Below are positions 8,724-18,034 of a stretch of DNA of 64,000 nucleotides, piece after piece. Within the stretch, counting starts at the first letter, position 1; every line of letters starts with the position of its first letter. Position numbers and translations under genes: made by a program. The notes below the pieces were generated by a model that saw nothing but the letters and a program-made list of their open reading frames with translations, searched no databases and was not told the origin of the DNA. Source of the DNA: Ancylobacter crimeensis (GTDB taxonomy: Bacteria; Pseudomonadota; Alphaproteobacteria; Rhizobiales; Xanthobacteraceae); assembly GCF_023016805.1 (NCBI RefSeq), contig NZ_JALKCH010000005.1, positions 186,001-250,000 on the forward strand, written 5' to 3'.

Positions 8724-9605
8724 TCACCCCCCGGCCACCTGCCCGGCTTCCCAGCCGAGAATCGCCCGCTTGCGCGTAAGGCCCCAGTGATAGCCGGTGA
8801 GGTCGCCGTTCTGGCCGAGCACGCGGTGGCAGGGCACCACGAAGGAGATCGGGTTGCGCCCGACCGCCGCCCCGACCGCGCGTGCCGCCTTCGGACGTTC
8901 GACGCAGGTCGCTATGCTGGAATAGGTGGTCGCCTTGCCGAGCGGTATGCGCATCAGCGTCTCCCACACCCGCACCTCGAAATCCGTGCCGATGAAGACG
9001 ACACGCAGCGGATCGTCCGGCCGCCAGGCATCGCGGTCGAAGATGCGCGCGGCATAGGGCGCAGTTGCCGCCGGCTCCTCGCGATAGGTTGCGTTCGGCC
9101 AGCGCCTGCGCATGTCGGCCAGAGCTGCCTCCTCCTCGCCTTCGTCAGCAAAGGCGAGGCCGCACAGCCCGCGCGGCGTGACCATGGCGAGGGCGCTGCC
9201 GAAGGGCGAGGCATGAAAGCCCCAACGGATCACCAGCCCGGCACCGCCCGTCTTCCATTCCCCCGGCGACATGGATTCGTGCACCACGAACAGATCGTGC
9301 AGGCGACCGGGCCCGGACAGGCCCACCTCATAGGCGGCATCAAGCACATTGCCGGATTCCGCCAGCACCCGCCGCGCCGCATCCAGCGTGACCGCCTGCA
9401 GGAAGTCCTTCGGCGTCAGTCCGCACCAGCGGCGGAACAGGTCGGTTAGGGCGCGCGGGGTGACGCCGGCGGCGCGGGCGATCGCCTCGACATCGGGCTG
9501 GTCGCGGAAGGACCGGTTCACAAAGCCGACGGCACGGCGTACCACCTCATAATCGACGGCGGGGCCTTCCAGCGGCGGCAGCAAGTTGATGTCGGGTGCG
9601 AGCAT
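8724..9605 (-). CDS. Ada-like methylated-DNA-protein cysteine methyltransferase with AraC domain
   Basis: DNA repair suicide enzyme that transfers O6-alkyl groups from guanine to its own cysteine. In 293 residues it combines an AraC-type helix-turn-helix (about 20-115) with an Ogt/MGMT catalytic domain (about 130-285) containing the acceptor motif VVPCHRVLG and the preceding helix AVGAAVGRNPISF. The zinc-binding N-terminal Ada domain for phosphotriesters is absent, so it matches the shorter bifunctional activator/methyltransferase class rather than full Ada. The start at 9605 has a strong ribosome-binding site (CAGGAGG). It converges on the SMR gene. Confidence 0.92.
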   Translation of the reverse strand: MLAPDINLLPPLEGPAVDYEVVRRAVGFVNRSFRDQPDVEAIARAAGVTPRALTDLFRRWCGLTPKDFLQAVTLDAARRVLAESGNVLDAAYEVGLSGPGRLHDLFVVHESMSPGEWKTGGAGLVIRWGFHASPFGSALAMVTPRGLCGLAFADEGEEEAALADMRRRWPNATYREEPAATAPYAARIFDRDAWRPDDPLRVVFIGTDFEVRVWETLMRIPLGKATTYSSIATCVERPKAARAVGAAVGRNPISFVVPCHRVLGQNGDLTGYHWGLTRKRAILGWEAGQVAGG

Positions 9606-9688
9606 GGTCGTTGCCTCCTGATCCGATCGGACCATGGCGGGCGAAGCCCCGCCACCCGTTTTCGACGCAGGCGTCCGCTGACCTGCGC

Positions 9689-10240
9689 TCACGTCAGGCT
9701 GCGGTCTATGCCGCGCTTGGCGACGGCGAGGGCCGTCGACAGGCCGGCGGCGATCTCCTTGCGCTCGCTGGCGTGCAGGAAGCCGCCGATCTCGGTGGGG
9801 GTGCCGCGCGAGATGAGGGTGAGCTTCTGCATGCCGAACTCCTCGTGCACCTCGGTTTGGAGCCGGGTCCAGAGCGGGTTCATCTCGGTGTCCACCGCGA
9901 AACCGTTGGGCGATACCTTGCGGACGGTGAGCCGGCTCGGCGTCACCGTGATCTCCTCGCGGGCACGCGCGGCATGGAAGTTCATACGCAGCGCGATCCA
10001 CATCAGAAGCACGTCGAGCCCGAACAGCCCCATCACCGGCCAGGCGCCCATCAGCATGAAGGCGAGGCCGCAGGCGAAGCTGACCCCCGCGATGACCAGC
10101 ATCACGATGAGAAAACCCCGCTCGTCCAGCGAACGATAGGGGATCAGCGTCGCTTCATAGAGGGTGGGTTCGAGGCCCGTCGCGTCGGCATCCTCGGGCA
10201 CGAGATCGGCCGGATCCTCGGCAGATATGGAAGGCTGCAT
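9689..10240 (-). CDS. DUF2244 domain membrane protein
   Basis: A 183-residue protein with two closely spaced transmembrane helices (about residues 45-85) and a conserved cytoplasmic-like domain containing ITVTPSRLTVRKVSPNG and WTRLQTEVHEEFGM, which I recognise as DUF2244. Function unknown; in Rhizobiales it typically neighbours nth, as here. I prefer the ATG at 10240; a GTG start 63 bases further upstream is also in frame. It is divergent from nth with fewer than 80 bases between them, so the two promoters must overlap or lie back to back. Confidence 0.78.
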   Translation of the reverse strand: MQPSISAEDPADLVPEDADATGLEPTLYEATLIPYRSLDERGFLIVMLVIAGVSFACGLAFMLMGAWPVMGLFGLDVLLMWIALRMNFHAARAREEITVTPSRLTVRKVSPNGFAVDTEMNPLWTRLQTEVHEEFGMQKLTLISRGTPTEIGGFLHASERKEIAAGLSTALAVAKRGIDRSLT

Positions 10241-10315
10241 CCTTGAAACTCTGTCGCGACGCCACGAAGGACGGAGACGCTTGGTGTTTGCCCAACCCGC
10301 CACTATAGGTCACGC

Positions 10316-11191
10316 ATGGCGAAGAAGATCAAGGATTCCAGTGCATCGACGCCGGCTGTGGCGGCGTCCCGCCGCAGGGTCGGCAAGGGGGCGGTAACCG
10401 CTTCCGTGCCGCGCACGCCTGAAAGGCTGGAGGAGGTCGCGCAGGTGGTTGTGGCGAACGGGGATGACGCCGTACCGGATGCGCCGCGCCGGCGGCGTCG
10501 CGCGGTCGCCAATGCGGCTGCGGCCGCGGTGGGCGCCCGGTTCCGGCGCTGGACCAAGGCGGAGGTCGTCGAGGCCTTCTCGCGCTTCGAGGCGGCTGAT
10601 CCCGAGCCGCGTGGCGAGCTCGATCACAGCGACCCCTTCACCCTGCTGGTTGCGGTCGTGCTTTCCGCACAGGCGACCGATGCCGGGGTGAACAAGGCGA
10701 CGCGAGGGCTCTTCGCCGCGGCCCCGACGCCGGCGGCCATGGTCGCGCTGGGCGAGGAAGGTGTCGCCCGCCACATCCGCACGCTCGGCCTTTATCGCGG
10801 CAAGGCAAAGAACGTGGTCGAACTGTCGCGCCTGCTCATCGCTGAGCATGGCGGCCAGGTTCCGCGAGACCGCGAGGCGCTGGAAGCGCTGCCCGGCGTG
10901 GGGCGCAAGACTGCCAATGTCGTTCTGAACATCGCCTTCGGCGAACCGACGATCGCGGTCGACACCCACCTGTTTCGTGTTGCGAACCGCACGGGTCTTG
11001 CGCCGGGCACGACCCCGCTTGCAGTCGAGCTGGGGTTGGAAAAGGCGATTCCCGACCGCTTCAAGCTGCACGCCCATCATTGGCTGATCCTGCACGGGCG
11101 TTATGTCTGCAAGGCACGCCTGCCGGAATGCCCCCGCTGCCTCATTGCCGATTTGTGCCGCTGGCCGGAAAAGACCCCGGCGCCGGCGTGA
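10316..11191 (+). CDS. nth: Endonuclease III
   Basis: A base-excision repair DNA glycosylase/AP-lyase for oxidised pyrimidines. The catalytic core shows LVAVVLSAQATDAGVNKA, the helix-hairpin-helix LPGVGRKTANVVLN, the catalytic aspartate in VDTHLFRVANR, and the iron-sulfur ligands as C-x6-C-x2-C-x5-C in the C-terminal 30 residues. The total is 291 residues; about 70 N-terminal residues before the core are basic and low in complexity, longer than E. coli Nth (211), and may reflect an overlong start. The last 50 bases overlap the convergent EI24-like gene. Confidence 0.94.
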   Translation: MAKKIKDSSASTPAVAASRRRVGKGAVTASVPRTPERLEEVAQVVVANGDDAVPDAPRRRRRAVANAAAAAVGARFRRWTKAEVVEAFSRFEAADPEPRGELDHSDPFTLLVAVVLSAQATDAGVNKATRGLFAAAPTPAAMVALGEEGVARHIRTLGLYRGKAKNVVELSRLLIAEHGGQVPRDREALEALPGVGRKTANVVLNIAFGEPTIAVDTHLFRVANRTGLAPGTTPLAVELGLEKAIPDRFKLHAHHWLILHGRYVCKARLPECPRCLIADLCRWPEKTPAPA

Positions 11192-11858
11192 GCCGGCCGG
11201 CCTCGCGTCCGATCCGATGATGCAGCCGCACCATGAAGATGGTCGCGAAGATCGGGGTGACGAGATTGACGATCGGGATCGAGACGACCACCGCGATCAT
11301 CAGCCCGGCGATGAAGATGCGCAGGCCGTAGCAGCTGCGCAGCTCCGCCGCCTCCTGTTCGCTGCGATAGCGAAGGGCGGCGAGCTGGAAATATTCGCGC
11401 CCCAGCAGATAGCCGTTGGCAACATAGAACACGATGAGATTGACGCCCGGCACCAGCAGGAGAAGCAGGGCGATGAGGTTCACCAACACCATCACCCCGA
11501 AGAAGCGGATCGTCATGACGATGGACCGCCCCACCGGCACGGCCCGTCCCACCGGCTCGTCCGGGAAGTCCGTCCGCTCCACCGTCTCCGCCACGTCGTC
11601 GAGGAACAGGCCGGCGATGAGCGAGGTCACCGGCGGGACGAGGAACACCGCCGCGACGATGATGCCCAGCGCGGCTGCGAGGTCGATGAGGATCTCGGCC
11701 CAGTGCCAGTCGAGGTCGACCATCCGGGCGAGCGTCGCCTGTGCCGCGATGCCCAGCACCACCAGCAGGCCGATGGCGAGCCCGACCGAGCGCAGCAGCA
11801 CCGAACGGTGCTGCGGGGCGAAGGTCTCGGCGAAGGAGAGCAGCGCGATCTGGAGCAT
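11142..11858 (-). CDS. EI24 / CysZ-like membrane protein
   Basis: A 238-residue protein with about five hydrophobic segments, beginning MLQIALLSFAETF and containing FLVPPVTSLIAGLFLDDVAE and VPGVNLIVFYVANGYLLGREYF. The last is the signature of the EI24 (CysZ-like) family; some members take up sulfate, but many in this order are uncharacterised. The motif GREYF before the last helical pair is well conserved in the family. Its 3' end overlaps nth by 50 bases on the opposite strand. I see no sulfate-assimilation gene next to it, so a sulfate role is not supported by context. Confidence 0.82.
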   Translation of the reverse strand: MLQIALLSFAETFAPQHRSVLLRSVGLAIGLLVVLGIAAQATLARMVDLDWHWAEILIDLAAALGIIVAAVFLVPPVTSLIAGLFLDDVAETVERTDFPDEPVGRAVPVGRSIVMTIRFFGVMVLVNLIALLLLLVPGVNLIVFYVANGYLLGREYFQLAALRYRSEQEAAELRSCYGLRIFIAGLMIAVVVSIPIVNLVTPIFATIFMVRLHHRIGREAGRLTPAPGSFPASGTNRQ

Positions 11859-12088
11859 GGCGGGATCCGGTTGGGGCGCACCTTACCTAGGTGCATGCTC
11901 TTCCGTGCTCAAGGACGAAGGGCGGGAGCGGGCGAAACATATGATGCGACTCGGCTTTTTCGTTTTTTGCTTGCATCGGCCGCGGTTCGCCGGGAATCCC
12001 GATTCGTTCCCGGCGAACGGAACATGAATCGCGAACGCCGCACCCGACGGCTTCTTCCGCCGCGTCTCGCCATGCTAGCCTTGCCGCG

Positions 12089-13462
12089 ATGAACCCTTTC
12101 GATCCCGCCGACAGCGCTTCCCGAACCGCCTGTCTCACGACCCCGCTGCGCCGGCGCGACGCGTTAGGCTTGCTGGCGGGCGGGCTCGCCTTGCCGGCCC
12201 TGTGGCGCAGTGCCGAGGCGCAGGGTGCGGCAGAGGTGGAGGTTGCGGTGGTCGGCGGCGGGGCTGCGGGCATCGCCGCGGCCCGTGCGCTGGCCGCGGC
12301 GGGGCGCAGTTGCATGCTGATCGAGGCCTCCCGGGCGCTGGGTGGCCGGGCTCGTACCGAAACCCTGGGCGGCACGCCTCTCGATCTGGGTGTGGCGCGG
12401 CTGGATTCGGGCGGGCCGCTGGCCGCGGCGGCTGCAAGCGCGGGCATCACGCCGACCGCGCTCGCGGTGGCGCGCCGGCTCTATGTCGATGGCCGCGAGG
12501 CGAGCAATGGCGGCTATGACGGCTTTCTCGCCGCGCTCGGCCGCGCCAACCGGGCGATTGCGGCGACCGCCGATGCAGGCCGCGATATCGCCGTGGCGGC
12601 CACCCTGCCGGAGGGCGGGCCATGGGACGGCACGGTCGCCGCCCTGCTGGGCCCTCTCGGCATCGGACGGCCGCTCGACAAGGTGTCCACCGTCGATCTC
12701 GCCCGCCGCCAGACGCCGGCCGACGATTCCCGCGCGCCGGACGGCGTCGGTGCCTTGCTCGACAGGCTGGGCTCAGGACTGACGGTGCGGTTCTCCACGC
12801 GGGTCGCCCGCATCGATGCGGTGCGCAACGGCGTGGTGCTGGGTTTCGAGGGCGGCGGCACGCTGAAGGCGCGCAGCGTAATTCTGGCGGTGCCGGCGGC
12901 AGTGATCGCCGCGGGCGCCATCCGCATCACGCCCTTTCCGGTGCGGATCATGGATGCCCTGCGCGCATTGCCGTCCGGCATGCTGGAGCATGTCGGCTTC
13001 CTGTTGCGCGAGAACCCGCTGGGCCTCGATCCCGACGAGCGGGTGGTCCTGAAGGCCGGAACGACGTCGCCCGCCTTGCTGGAGGCGCGGATCGGGGCCG
13101 GCGATCTCCACGTCCTCACCTTCGGCGACCAGCAGGCGGTGGAGATCGCCGCGCGAGGCGATGCAGCGGGGCTGGCGCTGGCCCGCGAGGCGCTGGTCGC
13201 TGGCTTCGGGGCGCGGGCGGTGTCGAATCTGGAGACGGTGGTGGTGTCGCGTTGGTCGCGCCATCCGCTGATCCGGGGCGCGATGGCCGTCGCGCTTCCC
13301 GGGGGCAGCGGGTCGCGCCGCCTGTTCATCGATCCGGTCGGTCGGGTGATCCTCGCCGGCGAATACACCTCCATCGATCGGTGGGGCACCGTGGATGGTG
13401 CTTACGCCTCCGGCATGGCGGCGGCGGAGCGCGCGGTGCGCCTGCTGGCGGGACCGGCCTGA
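12089..13462 (+). CDS. Tat-exported flavin amine oxidase family protein
   Basis: A 457-residue FAD protein. A twin-arginine signal (RRRDALGLLAGG, residues 21-32, then a hydrophobic core ending ALWRSAEAQ) suggests export of the folded flavoprotein. The dinucleotide-binding motif VAVVGGGAAGIAAARALAAA follows near residue 52, then GGRARTETLGG, and the C-terminal FAD-contacting segment ILAGEYTSIDRWGTVDGAY near residue 419. This is the amine oxidase / monoamine-oxidase fold; the substrate is unknown. It stands alone between a 230-base gap and the convergent pheT, whose stop is 24 bases away. Confidence 0.86.
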   Translation: MNPFDPADSASRTACLTTPLRRRDALGLLAGGLALPALWRSAEAQGAAEVEVAVVGGGAAGIAAARALAAAGRSCMLIEASRALGGRARTETLGGTPLDLGVARLDSGGPLAAAAASAGITPTALAVARRLYVDGREASNGGYDGFLAALGRANRAIAATADAGRDIAVAATLPEGGPWDGTVAALLGPLGIGRPLDKVSTVDLARRQTPADDSRAPDGVGALLDRLGSGLTVRFSTRVARIDAVRNGVVLGFEGGGTLKARSVILAVPAAVIAAGAIRITPFPVRIMDALRALPSGMLEHVGFLLRENPLGLDPDERVVLKAGTTSPALLEARIGAGDLHVLTFGDQQAVEIAARGDAAGLALAREALVAGFGARAVSNLETVVVSRWSRHPLIRGAMAVALPGGSGSRRLFIDPVGRVILAGEYTSIDRWGTVDGAYASGMAAAERAVRLLAGPA

Positions 13463-13486
13463 ACCGATCCCGCCTGCGTTCCTGGC

Positions 13487-15892
13487 TCAGCCGCGCAGCG
13501 TGGCGCCGGTCTTCTTCGCGACTTCTGCGACGATCTTGCCCGTGATGGCCTCGATCTCCGCATCGGTCAGCGTCTTTTCTCGCGGCTGGATGGTGACAGT
13601 GAGCGCCACCGACTTGCTGTCCGCGTCGATGCCCGGCCCCTCATACAGGTCGAACACGTTCACCCCGGTGATGAGCTTGCGGTCGACGCCGGCCGCCGCC
13701 TTCAGGAGATCGGCGGCCGCCACCGTGCGCGGTACGATGAAGGCAAAGTCGCGCTCCACCGGCTGGAAGGCGGAAAGCTCCAGCAGCGGCTTCACCCGCG
13801 TCGCCTTGGCCTTCGGCGCGGGGATGCGGTCCAGCAGGATCTCGAAGCCGACCAGCGGTCCGTCCACCTTGAGCGTCTCGAGCAGCCCCGGATGCAATTC
13901 ACCGAAATGGCCGATCACATTGGGCCCCAGCCGGAAGGTGCCGGAGCGGCCCGGATGGAACCAGGACGGCGCGTCGGTGGAAACCTGAAGGTTCGCGACC
14001 GGCGCGTTGCAGGCGGCGAGAGCGGCCAGCGCATCGGCCTTGGCGTCGAACGCATCCACTGCCTGTGCCTTGCCGGACCAGTGCCGGCCGGTGCCGTCCG
14101 GTTTCGCCGTGCCGCGACGCAGGCCGGTGGCAGCGATGAACTGGTCCTGCGGGCGATCTCCCTTGAATATCTGCCCGACCTCGAACAGCGCCGCATCGCC
14201 GATGCCACGGTCGGCATTGGCCTGCGCGGAGCGTATGAGGCCCGGCAGCAGGCTCGGGCGCAGGTCGGAAAGGTCCGCCGCGATCGGATTGGCGAGCGCC
14301 AGTTCCGGCTGGCCGCCACCGAACATCTCGGCCTGCGCCTTCGGGACAAAGGACCAGGTCACCGCCTCGACCATGCCGCGGCTCGCCAGCGCCCGCTTCG
14401 CCTTGCGGGTGCGCAGTTGCAGGGTGGTGAGCACCGGCTTGCGGGCATCCTCGTCGCGCGGGAAGGGTGTGGAGGGTACTCGGTCGAGGCCGAGGATGCG
14501 GATGACCTCCTCCACCAGATCGGCCTTGCCCTCGATGTCCGCGCGCCAGGACGGCGGCGTCACCTGACGCACCGGGCCGCTGCCGGAAACCGTGAAGCCG
14601 AGGGCGGCGAGCGTCGCCACCTGCTCCTCGTCGCTCGCAACGAGGCCGGTCAGCTTCTCGGTGAGGCCGAGCGGAAAGTCGATCACGCGGGCGTTGTCGG
14701 GGATAGCGCCGGCCAGCGTTACCTCGGAGGGCTCGCCGCCGCACAGGTCGAGGATCAGCCGGGTCGCAAGCTCGATGCCGGGGAGGGTGAAGGCCGGGTC
14801 GATGCCGCGCTCGAAACGGAAGCGCGCATCGGAATTGAGGCCAAGCCTGCGACCGGTCTGGGCGATGTTGATCGGCTCCCACAGCGCGGACTCGACCAGG
14901 ACGTCGGTGGTCGCCTCGTCGCAGCCCGACTCCTCGCCGCCCATCACGCCGGCCAGCGATTCGACGCCGCCGTCGTCCGCGATCACGCACATGGCGGGGT
15001 CGAGCGCGTAGGTCTTGCCGTCGAGCGCCAGCAGACTCTCCCCGGCCGTCGCATTGCGCACCACGAGGTTGCCGGCGACCTTCGCCGCGTCGAAGACGTG
15101 AAGCGGGCGGTTGCGGTCGAAGGTCAGGAGATTGGTAATGTCGACCAGCGCATTGATCGGCCGCAGCCCGATCGCGCGCAGCTTGGCCTGCAGCCACTCG
15201 GGCGAGGGACCGTTCTTCACCCCGCGCACGAGGCGCAGCGCGAAGGCCGGGCAGGGCGCGCCTTCGGCGATGCCGACCGACACCGGGCAGGGGAAGGCGC
15301 CTGCCACGGGCATGACCGCCGGGGTGACGACGGTGCCGAGGCCGGCTGCGGCAAGGTCGCGGGCGATGCCGGCGACCCCGAGCCCGTCGGCCCGGTTCGG
15401 GGTCACGGCGATCTCGATGACCGGATCGGACAGGTTCGCCCATTCGGCATAGGCGACGCCGAGCGGAGCATCCACCGGAAGCTCGATGATGCCGTCATGG
15501 TCCTGCGACAGTTCGAGCTCGGCCTCCGAACACATCATGCCGAGGCTCTCGACGCCGCGGATGGTGCCGACGCCGAGCGTGATGTTCTTTCCCGGAATGT
15601 AGGTGCCGGGCGGGGAGAACACGCCCTTGATGCCGGCGCGGGCATTGGGCGCACCGCAGACGACCTGCACGGGCGCACCGCCGCCGGTGTCGACCATCAG
15701 CACGCGCAGCTTGTCGGCATTGGGGTGCTTCTCGGCGGAGAGGACAGAAGCGATGGAGAAGCCCTTCAGCTTCGCCGCCTTGTCCTCCACGCCCTCGACC
15801 TCGAAGCCGATGCGGTTGAGAGTCGCGGTGACGTCCTCCAGCGCGTAGTCGCCGGCCAGATGCTCACGCAGCCAGGAGAGAGTGAATTTCAT
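13487..15892 (-). CDS. pheT: Phenylalanine-tRNA ligase beta subunit
   Basis: The beta chain of the heterotetrameric Phe-tRNA synthetase, which supplies tRNA recognition and editing. At 801 residues it is full length, with an N-terminal tRNA-binding OB domain (about 40-150; [14 protein letters not shown]), the B3/B4 editing domain with the B5 fold in the middle ([14 protein letters not shown] near residue 355), and a C-terminal ferredoxin-like anticodon-binding domain ([12 protein letters not shown] near residue 712). It lies 21 bases downstream of pheS on the minus strand, so the two are one transcription unit. Confidence 0.97.
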   Translation of the reverse strand: MKFTLSWLREHLAGDYALEDVTATLNRIGFEVEGVEDKAAKLKGFSIASVLSAEKHPNADKLRVLMVDTGGGAPVQVVCGAPNARAGIKGVFSPPGTYIPGKNITLGVGTIRGVESLGMMCSEAELELSQDHDGIIELPVDAPLGVAYAEWANLSDPVIEIAVTPNRADGLGVAGIARDLAAAGLGTVVTPAVMPVAGAFPCPVSVGIAEGAPCPAFALRLVRGVKNGPSPEWLQAKLRAIGLRPINALVDITNLLTFDRNRPLHVFDAAKVAGNLVVRNATAGESLLALDGKTYALDPAMCVIADDGGVESLAGVMGGEESGCDEATTDVLVESALWEPINIAQTGRRLGLNSDARFRFERGIDPAFTLPGIELATRLILDLCGGEPSEVTLAGAIPDNARVIDFPLGLTEKLTGLVASDEEQVATLAALGFTVSGSGPVRQVTPPSWRADIEGKADLVEEVIRILGLDRVPSTPFPRDEDARKPVLTTLQLRTRKAKRALASRGMVEAVTWSFVPKAQAEMFGGGQPELALANPIAADLSDLRPSLLPGLIRSAQANADRGIGDAALFEVGQIFKGDRPQDQFIAATGLRRGTAKPDGTGRHWSGKAQAVDAFDAKADALAALAACNAPVANLQVSTDAPSWFHPGRSGTFRLGPNVIGHFGELHPGLLETLKVDGPLVGFEILLDRIPAPKAKATRVKPLLELSAFQPVERDFAFIVPRTVAAADLLKAAAGVDRKLITGVNVFDLYEGPGIDADSKSVALTVTIQPREKTLTDAEIEAITGKIVAEVAKKTGATLRG

Positions 15893-15913
15893 GATGAGTG
15901 CTCCTCTCCGCGC

Positions 15914-17014
15914 TCAGTTCGACAGGCCGCCGGCCAGCGTCGGGATGTCGAGCGGGCGGAAACCGTAATGGGAGAGCCAGCGGACATCGGCCTCGAAGAA
16001 GGCGCGCAGGTCCGGCATGCCGTATTTCAGCATCGCGATGCGGTCGATGCCCATGCCCCAGGCGAAGCCCTGATACTCGTCCGGGTCCAGTCCGCAATTG
16101 CGGATGACGTTGGGATGGACCATGCCGCAGCCGAGAATCTCAAGCCAGTCAGAGCCTTCGCCGAAGCGAATCTCGCCGGGGCGGGAGCGATCACACTGGA
16201 TATCCACTTCCATCGACGGCTCGGTGAAGGGGAAGAAGGACGGGCGGAACCGCATCTTCACCTGATCGACCTCGAAGAAGGCTTTGCAGAACTCCTCGAG
16301 AATCCATTTCAGGTGGCCGAGATGGGAGCCCTTGTCGATGACGAGCCCTTCCACCTGATGGAACATCGGGGTGTGGGTCTGGTCGCTGTCCGAACGATAG
16401 GTGCGGCCGGGGCAGATCACGCGGATCGGCGGCTTCTTGGACAGCATGGTGCGCACCTGCACCGGCGACGTGTGGGTACGCAGCACGAGGCGCGAGCCGT
16501 CCTCGCGGGTCGGCAGGTAGAAGGTGTCGTGCATCTCGCGCGCCGGGTGCCCTTCCGGGAAGTTCAGCGCGGTGAAGTTGTGGAAGTCGTCCTCGATGTC
16601 CGGGCCTTCCGCCACCGAGAAGCCCATATCGGCGAAGATCGTGGTGAGCTCGTCAACCACCTGGCTGATGGGATGCACCCGGCCGGTTTCCGCCGGGGTC
16701 TCGCGCACGGGGAGCGTGACGTCGACCCGCTCGGTCTCCAGACGCTTCGCCAGGGCGGCGGCCTTCAGTGCGGTGCGGCGGGCGAGAATGGCCTCGTTCA
16801 GCCGGTCGCGCAGGCCGTTGATGGCGGGGCCGGCGGTCTTGCGCTCATCGGGGCTCATGCCGCCGAGGCTCTTCAGCAATTCGGAGACGGAGCCCTTCTT
16901 GCCCAGAGCCGCGACGCGGATGGCCTCCAGCGCGGCTTCGTCGGCTGCGGCATCGACGGCGGCGCCGAGTTCGCGCTGCAATGCGTCGAGATCGGGAAGG
17001 GTGGCGGCGGACAT
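15914..17014 (-). CDS. pheS: Phenylalanine-tRNA ligase alpha subunit
   Basis: Class II aminoacyl-tRNA synthetase catalytic chain of 366 residues. The N-terminal coiled coil (about 1-90) binds tRNA. Motif 1 surrounds [19 protein letters not shown], motif 2 has the ATP-binding [12 protein letters not shown] and [20 protein letters not shown], and motif 3 is [18 protein letters not shown]. The start at 17014 (MSAATL) has an AAGGAG ribosome-binding site at good spacing; the open frame upstream is not protein-like. rplT lies further upstream but is separated by an intrinsic terminator (17194-17220), so pheS-pheT probably has its own promoter. Confidence 0.97.
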   Translation of the reverse strand: MSAATLPDLDALQRELGAAVDAAADEAALEAIRVAALGKKGSVSELLKSLGGMSPDERKTAGPAINGLRDRLNEAILARRTALKAAALAKRLETERVDVTLPVRETPAETGRVHPISQVVDELTTIFADMGFSVAEGPDIEDDFHNFTALNFPEGHPAREMHDTFYLPTREDGSRLVLRTHTSPVQVRTMLSKKPPIRVICPGRTYRSDSDQTHTPMFHQVEGLVIDKGSHLGHLKWILEEFCKAFFEVDQVKMRFRPSFFPFTEPSMEVDIQCDRSRPGEIRFGEGSDWLEILGCGMVHPNVIRNCGLDPDEYQGFAWGMGIDRIAMLKYGMPDLRAFFEADVRWLSHYGFRPLDIPTLAGGLSN

Positions 17015-17193
17015 GACGGCTCCTTGGCGGAACGATTGGACTTCATCACCGGCCGCTGCCGGCGATCCACGCGCGGGGCGCGGCGATAAGGAACGGACGG
17101 GCATCCGATCCTCGGGTGAGGGCGCTGCGCTTATAGCGGCGTGCTCCGGCGCGGCAAAGCCAGGCGGTACGATTGCGGCACCTTCAACGCAAA

Positions 17194-17220
17194 AAGCCCC
17201 GGCGCCTGCGCGCGGGGCTT
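17194..17220 (-). terminator. Intrinsic terminator after rplT
   Basis: On the minus strand AAGCCCCG and CGGGGCTT form an 8-bp stem around an 11-base loop, followed by a short run of T residues. It lies 32 bases after the rplT stop and would separate rpmI-rplT from pheS-pheT. Confidence 0.75.
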
Positions 17221-17251
17221 CTCGCTGTTCGGTCCCGGAAAGGTCGGGAGA

Positions 17252-17620
17252 TCAGGCAGCCTGCTTTTCCAGCGCGGCCTTCGCCTGGTCGACCAGGGCC
17301 TTGAAGGCCTCGGGCTCATGGATGGCGATATCCGAGAGCACCTTGCGGTCGACTTCAATCCCGGCCTTGCCGAGACCATCGATAAATCGGCCATAGGTGA
17401 AGCCGAGTTCGCGGGTCGCCGCGTTGATGCGCTGGATCCACAGGGCGCGGAAATTGCGCTTCTTCACCTTGCGGTCGCGATAGGCGTATTGCTGCGCCTT
17501 CTCGACGGCCTGCTTGGCGACACGGATGGTATTCTTGCGGCGGCCGAAGTAGCCTTTCGCAGCCTTGAGCACCTTCTTGTGCTTGGCATGCGAGGTTACG
17601 CCGCGCTTAACACGGGCCAT
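17252..17620 (-). CDS. rplT: 50S ribosomal protein L20
   Basis: A 122-residue, highly basic ribosomal protein that nucleates early 50S assembly. The N-terminal arm starts [19 protein letters not shown], and the globular part contains [16 protein letters not shown] and [18 protein letters not shown], typical of bL20. It lies 31 bases after rpmI on the same strand, the universal L35-L20 gene pair. In many bacteria L20 represses this operon translationally; I did not find a clear L20-binding pseudoknot here. infC is not adjacent. Confidence 0.98.
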   Translation of the reverse strand: MARVKRGVTSHAKHKKVLKAAKGYFGRRKNTIRVAKQAVEKAQQYAYRDRKVKKRNFRALWIQRINAATRELGFTYGRFIDGLGKAGIEVDRKVLSDIAIHEPEAFKALVDQAKAALEKQAA

Positions 17621-17651
17621 TGGAGTTCTCCTCGGTACGGGCTAGGTGGCG

Positions 17652-17852
17652 TCAGCCGTTGGGCAGGAAGTACTTCCGCACGACGACAGCATCGGGCTCG
17701 GCCATGACGGTCGTGCCGCGCTGATTGCGGATCTGCTTGTTGGTGCGCTTGATCATGCCATGGCGCTTGTTCGCCTGGGCCATGATCACCTTGCCGGTGC
17801 CGGAGAGCTTGAAGCGCTTCTTCGCTCCGGACTTGGTCTTCATCTTGGGCAT
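17652..17852 (-). CDS. rpmI: 50S ribosomal protein L35
   Basis: A 66-residue basic protein of the large ribosomal subunit, beginning [20 protein letters not shown] and containing [14 protein letters not shown], the bL35 signature. The start at 17852 is set by the family N-terminus; upstream codons in the same frame are not part of the protein. It is the first gene of the rpmI-rplT pair. The 180 bases upstream hold no infC, which usually precedes it in other bacteria. Confidence 0.97.
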   Translation of the reverse strand: MPKMKTKSGAKKRFKLSGTGKVIMAQANKRHGMIKRTNKQIRNQRGTTVMAEPDAVVVRKYFLPNG

Positions 17853-17984
17853 TTGGCTCGGTCTCCACAGCCGGTGACCCTCTCCGCAAGGAAGAGCATC
17901 CCGGCCCAATCTAGTGTGAGCGTTCGAACCGCCACGGCAGCCCTATTGGCCGGACGGTTCGGGAAGGCCGCACCCTCTACAGGA

Positions 17985-18017
17985 CGCGGCCTCCGATTTC
18001 AAGAGGCGGAGGCCGCG
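17985..18017 (-). terminator. Hairpin downstream of the SH3 repeat protein gene
   Basis: A perfect 11-bp inverted repeat (cgcggcctccg / cggaggccgcg) with an 11-base loop begins 18 bases after the stop at 18035. No T-run follows, so rho-independent termination is uncertain. Confidence 0.45.
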
Positions 18018-18034
18018 AGACAGCCTGCCAGCGC

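Noticed and set aside
13892-17089. Plus-strand open frame of 1,065 codons opposite pheT/pheS
   Set aside because: Antisense to two essential synthetase genes with all motifs present; no protein-like features of its own.
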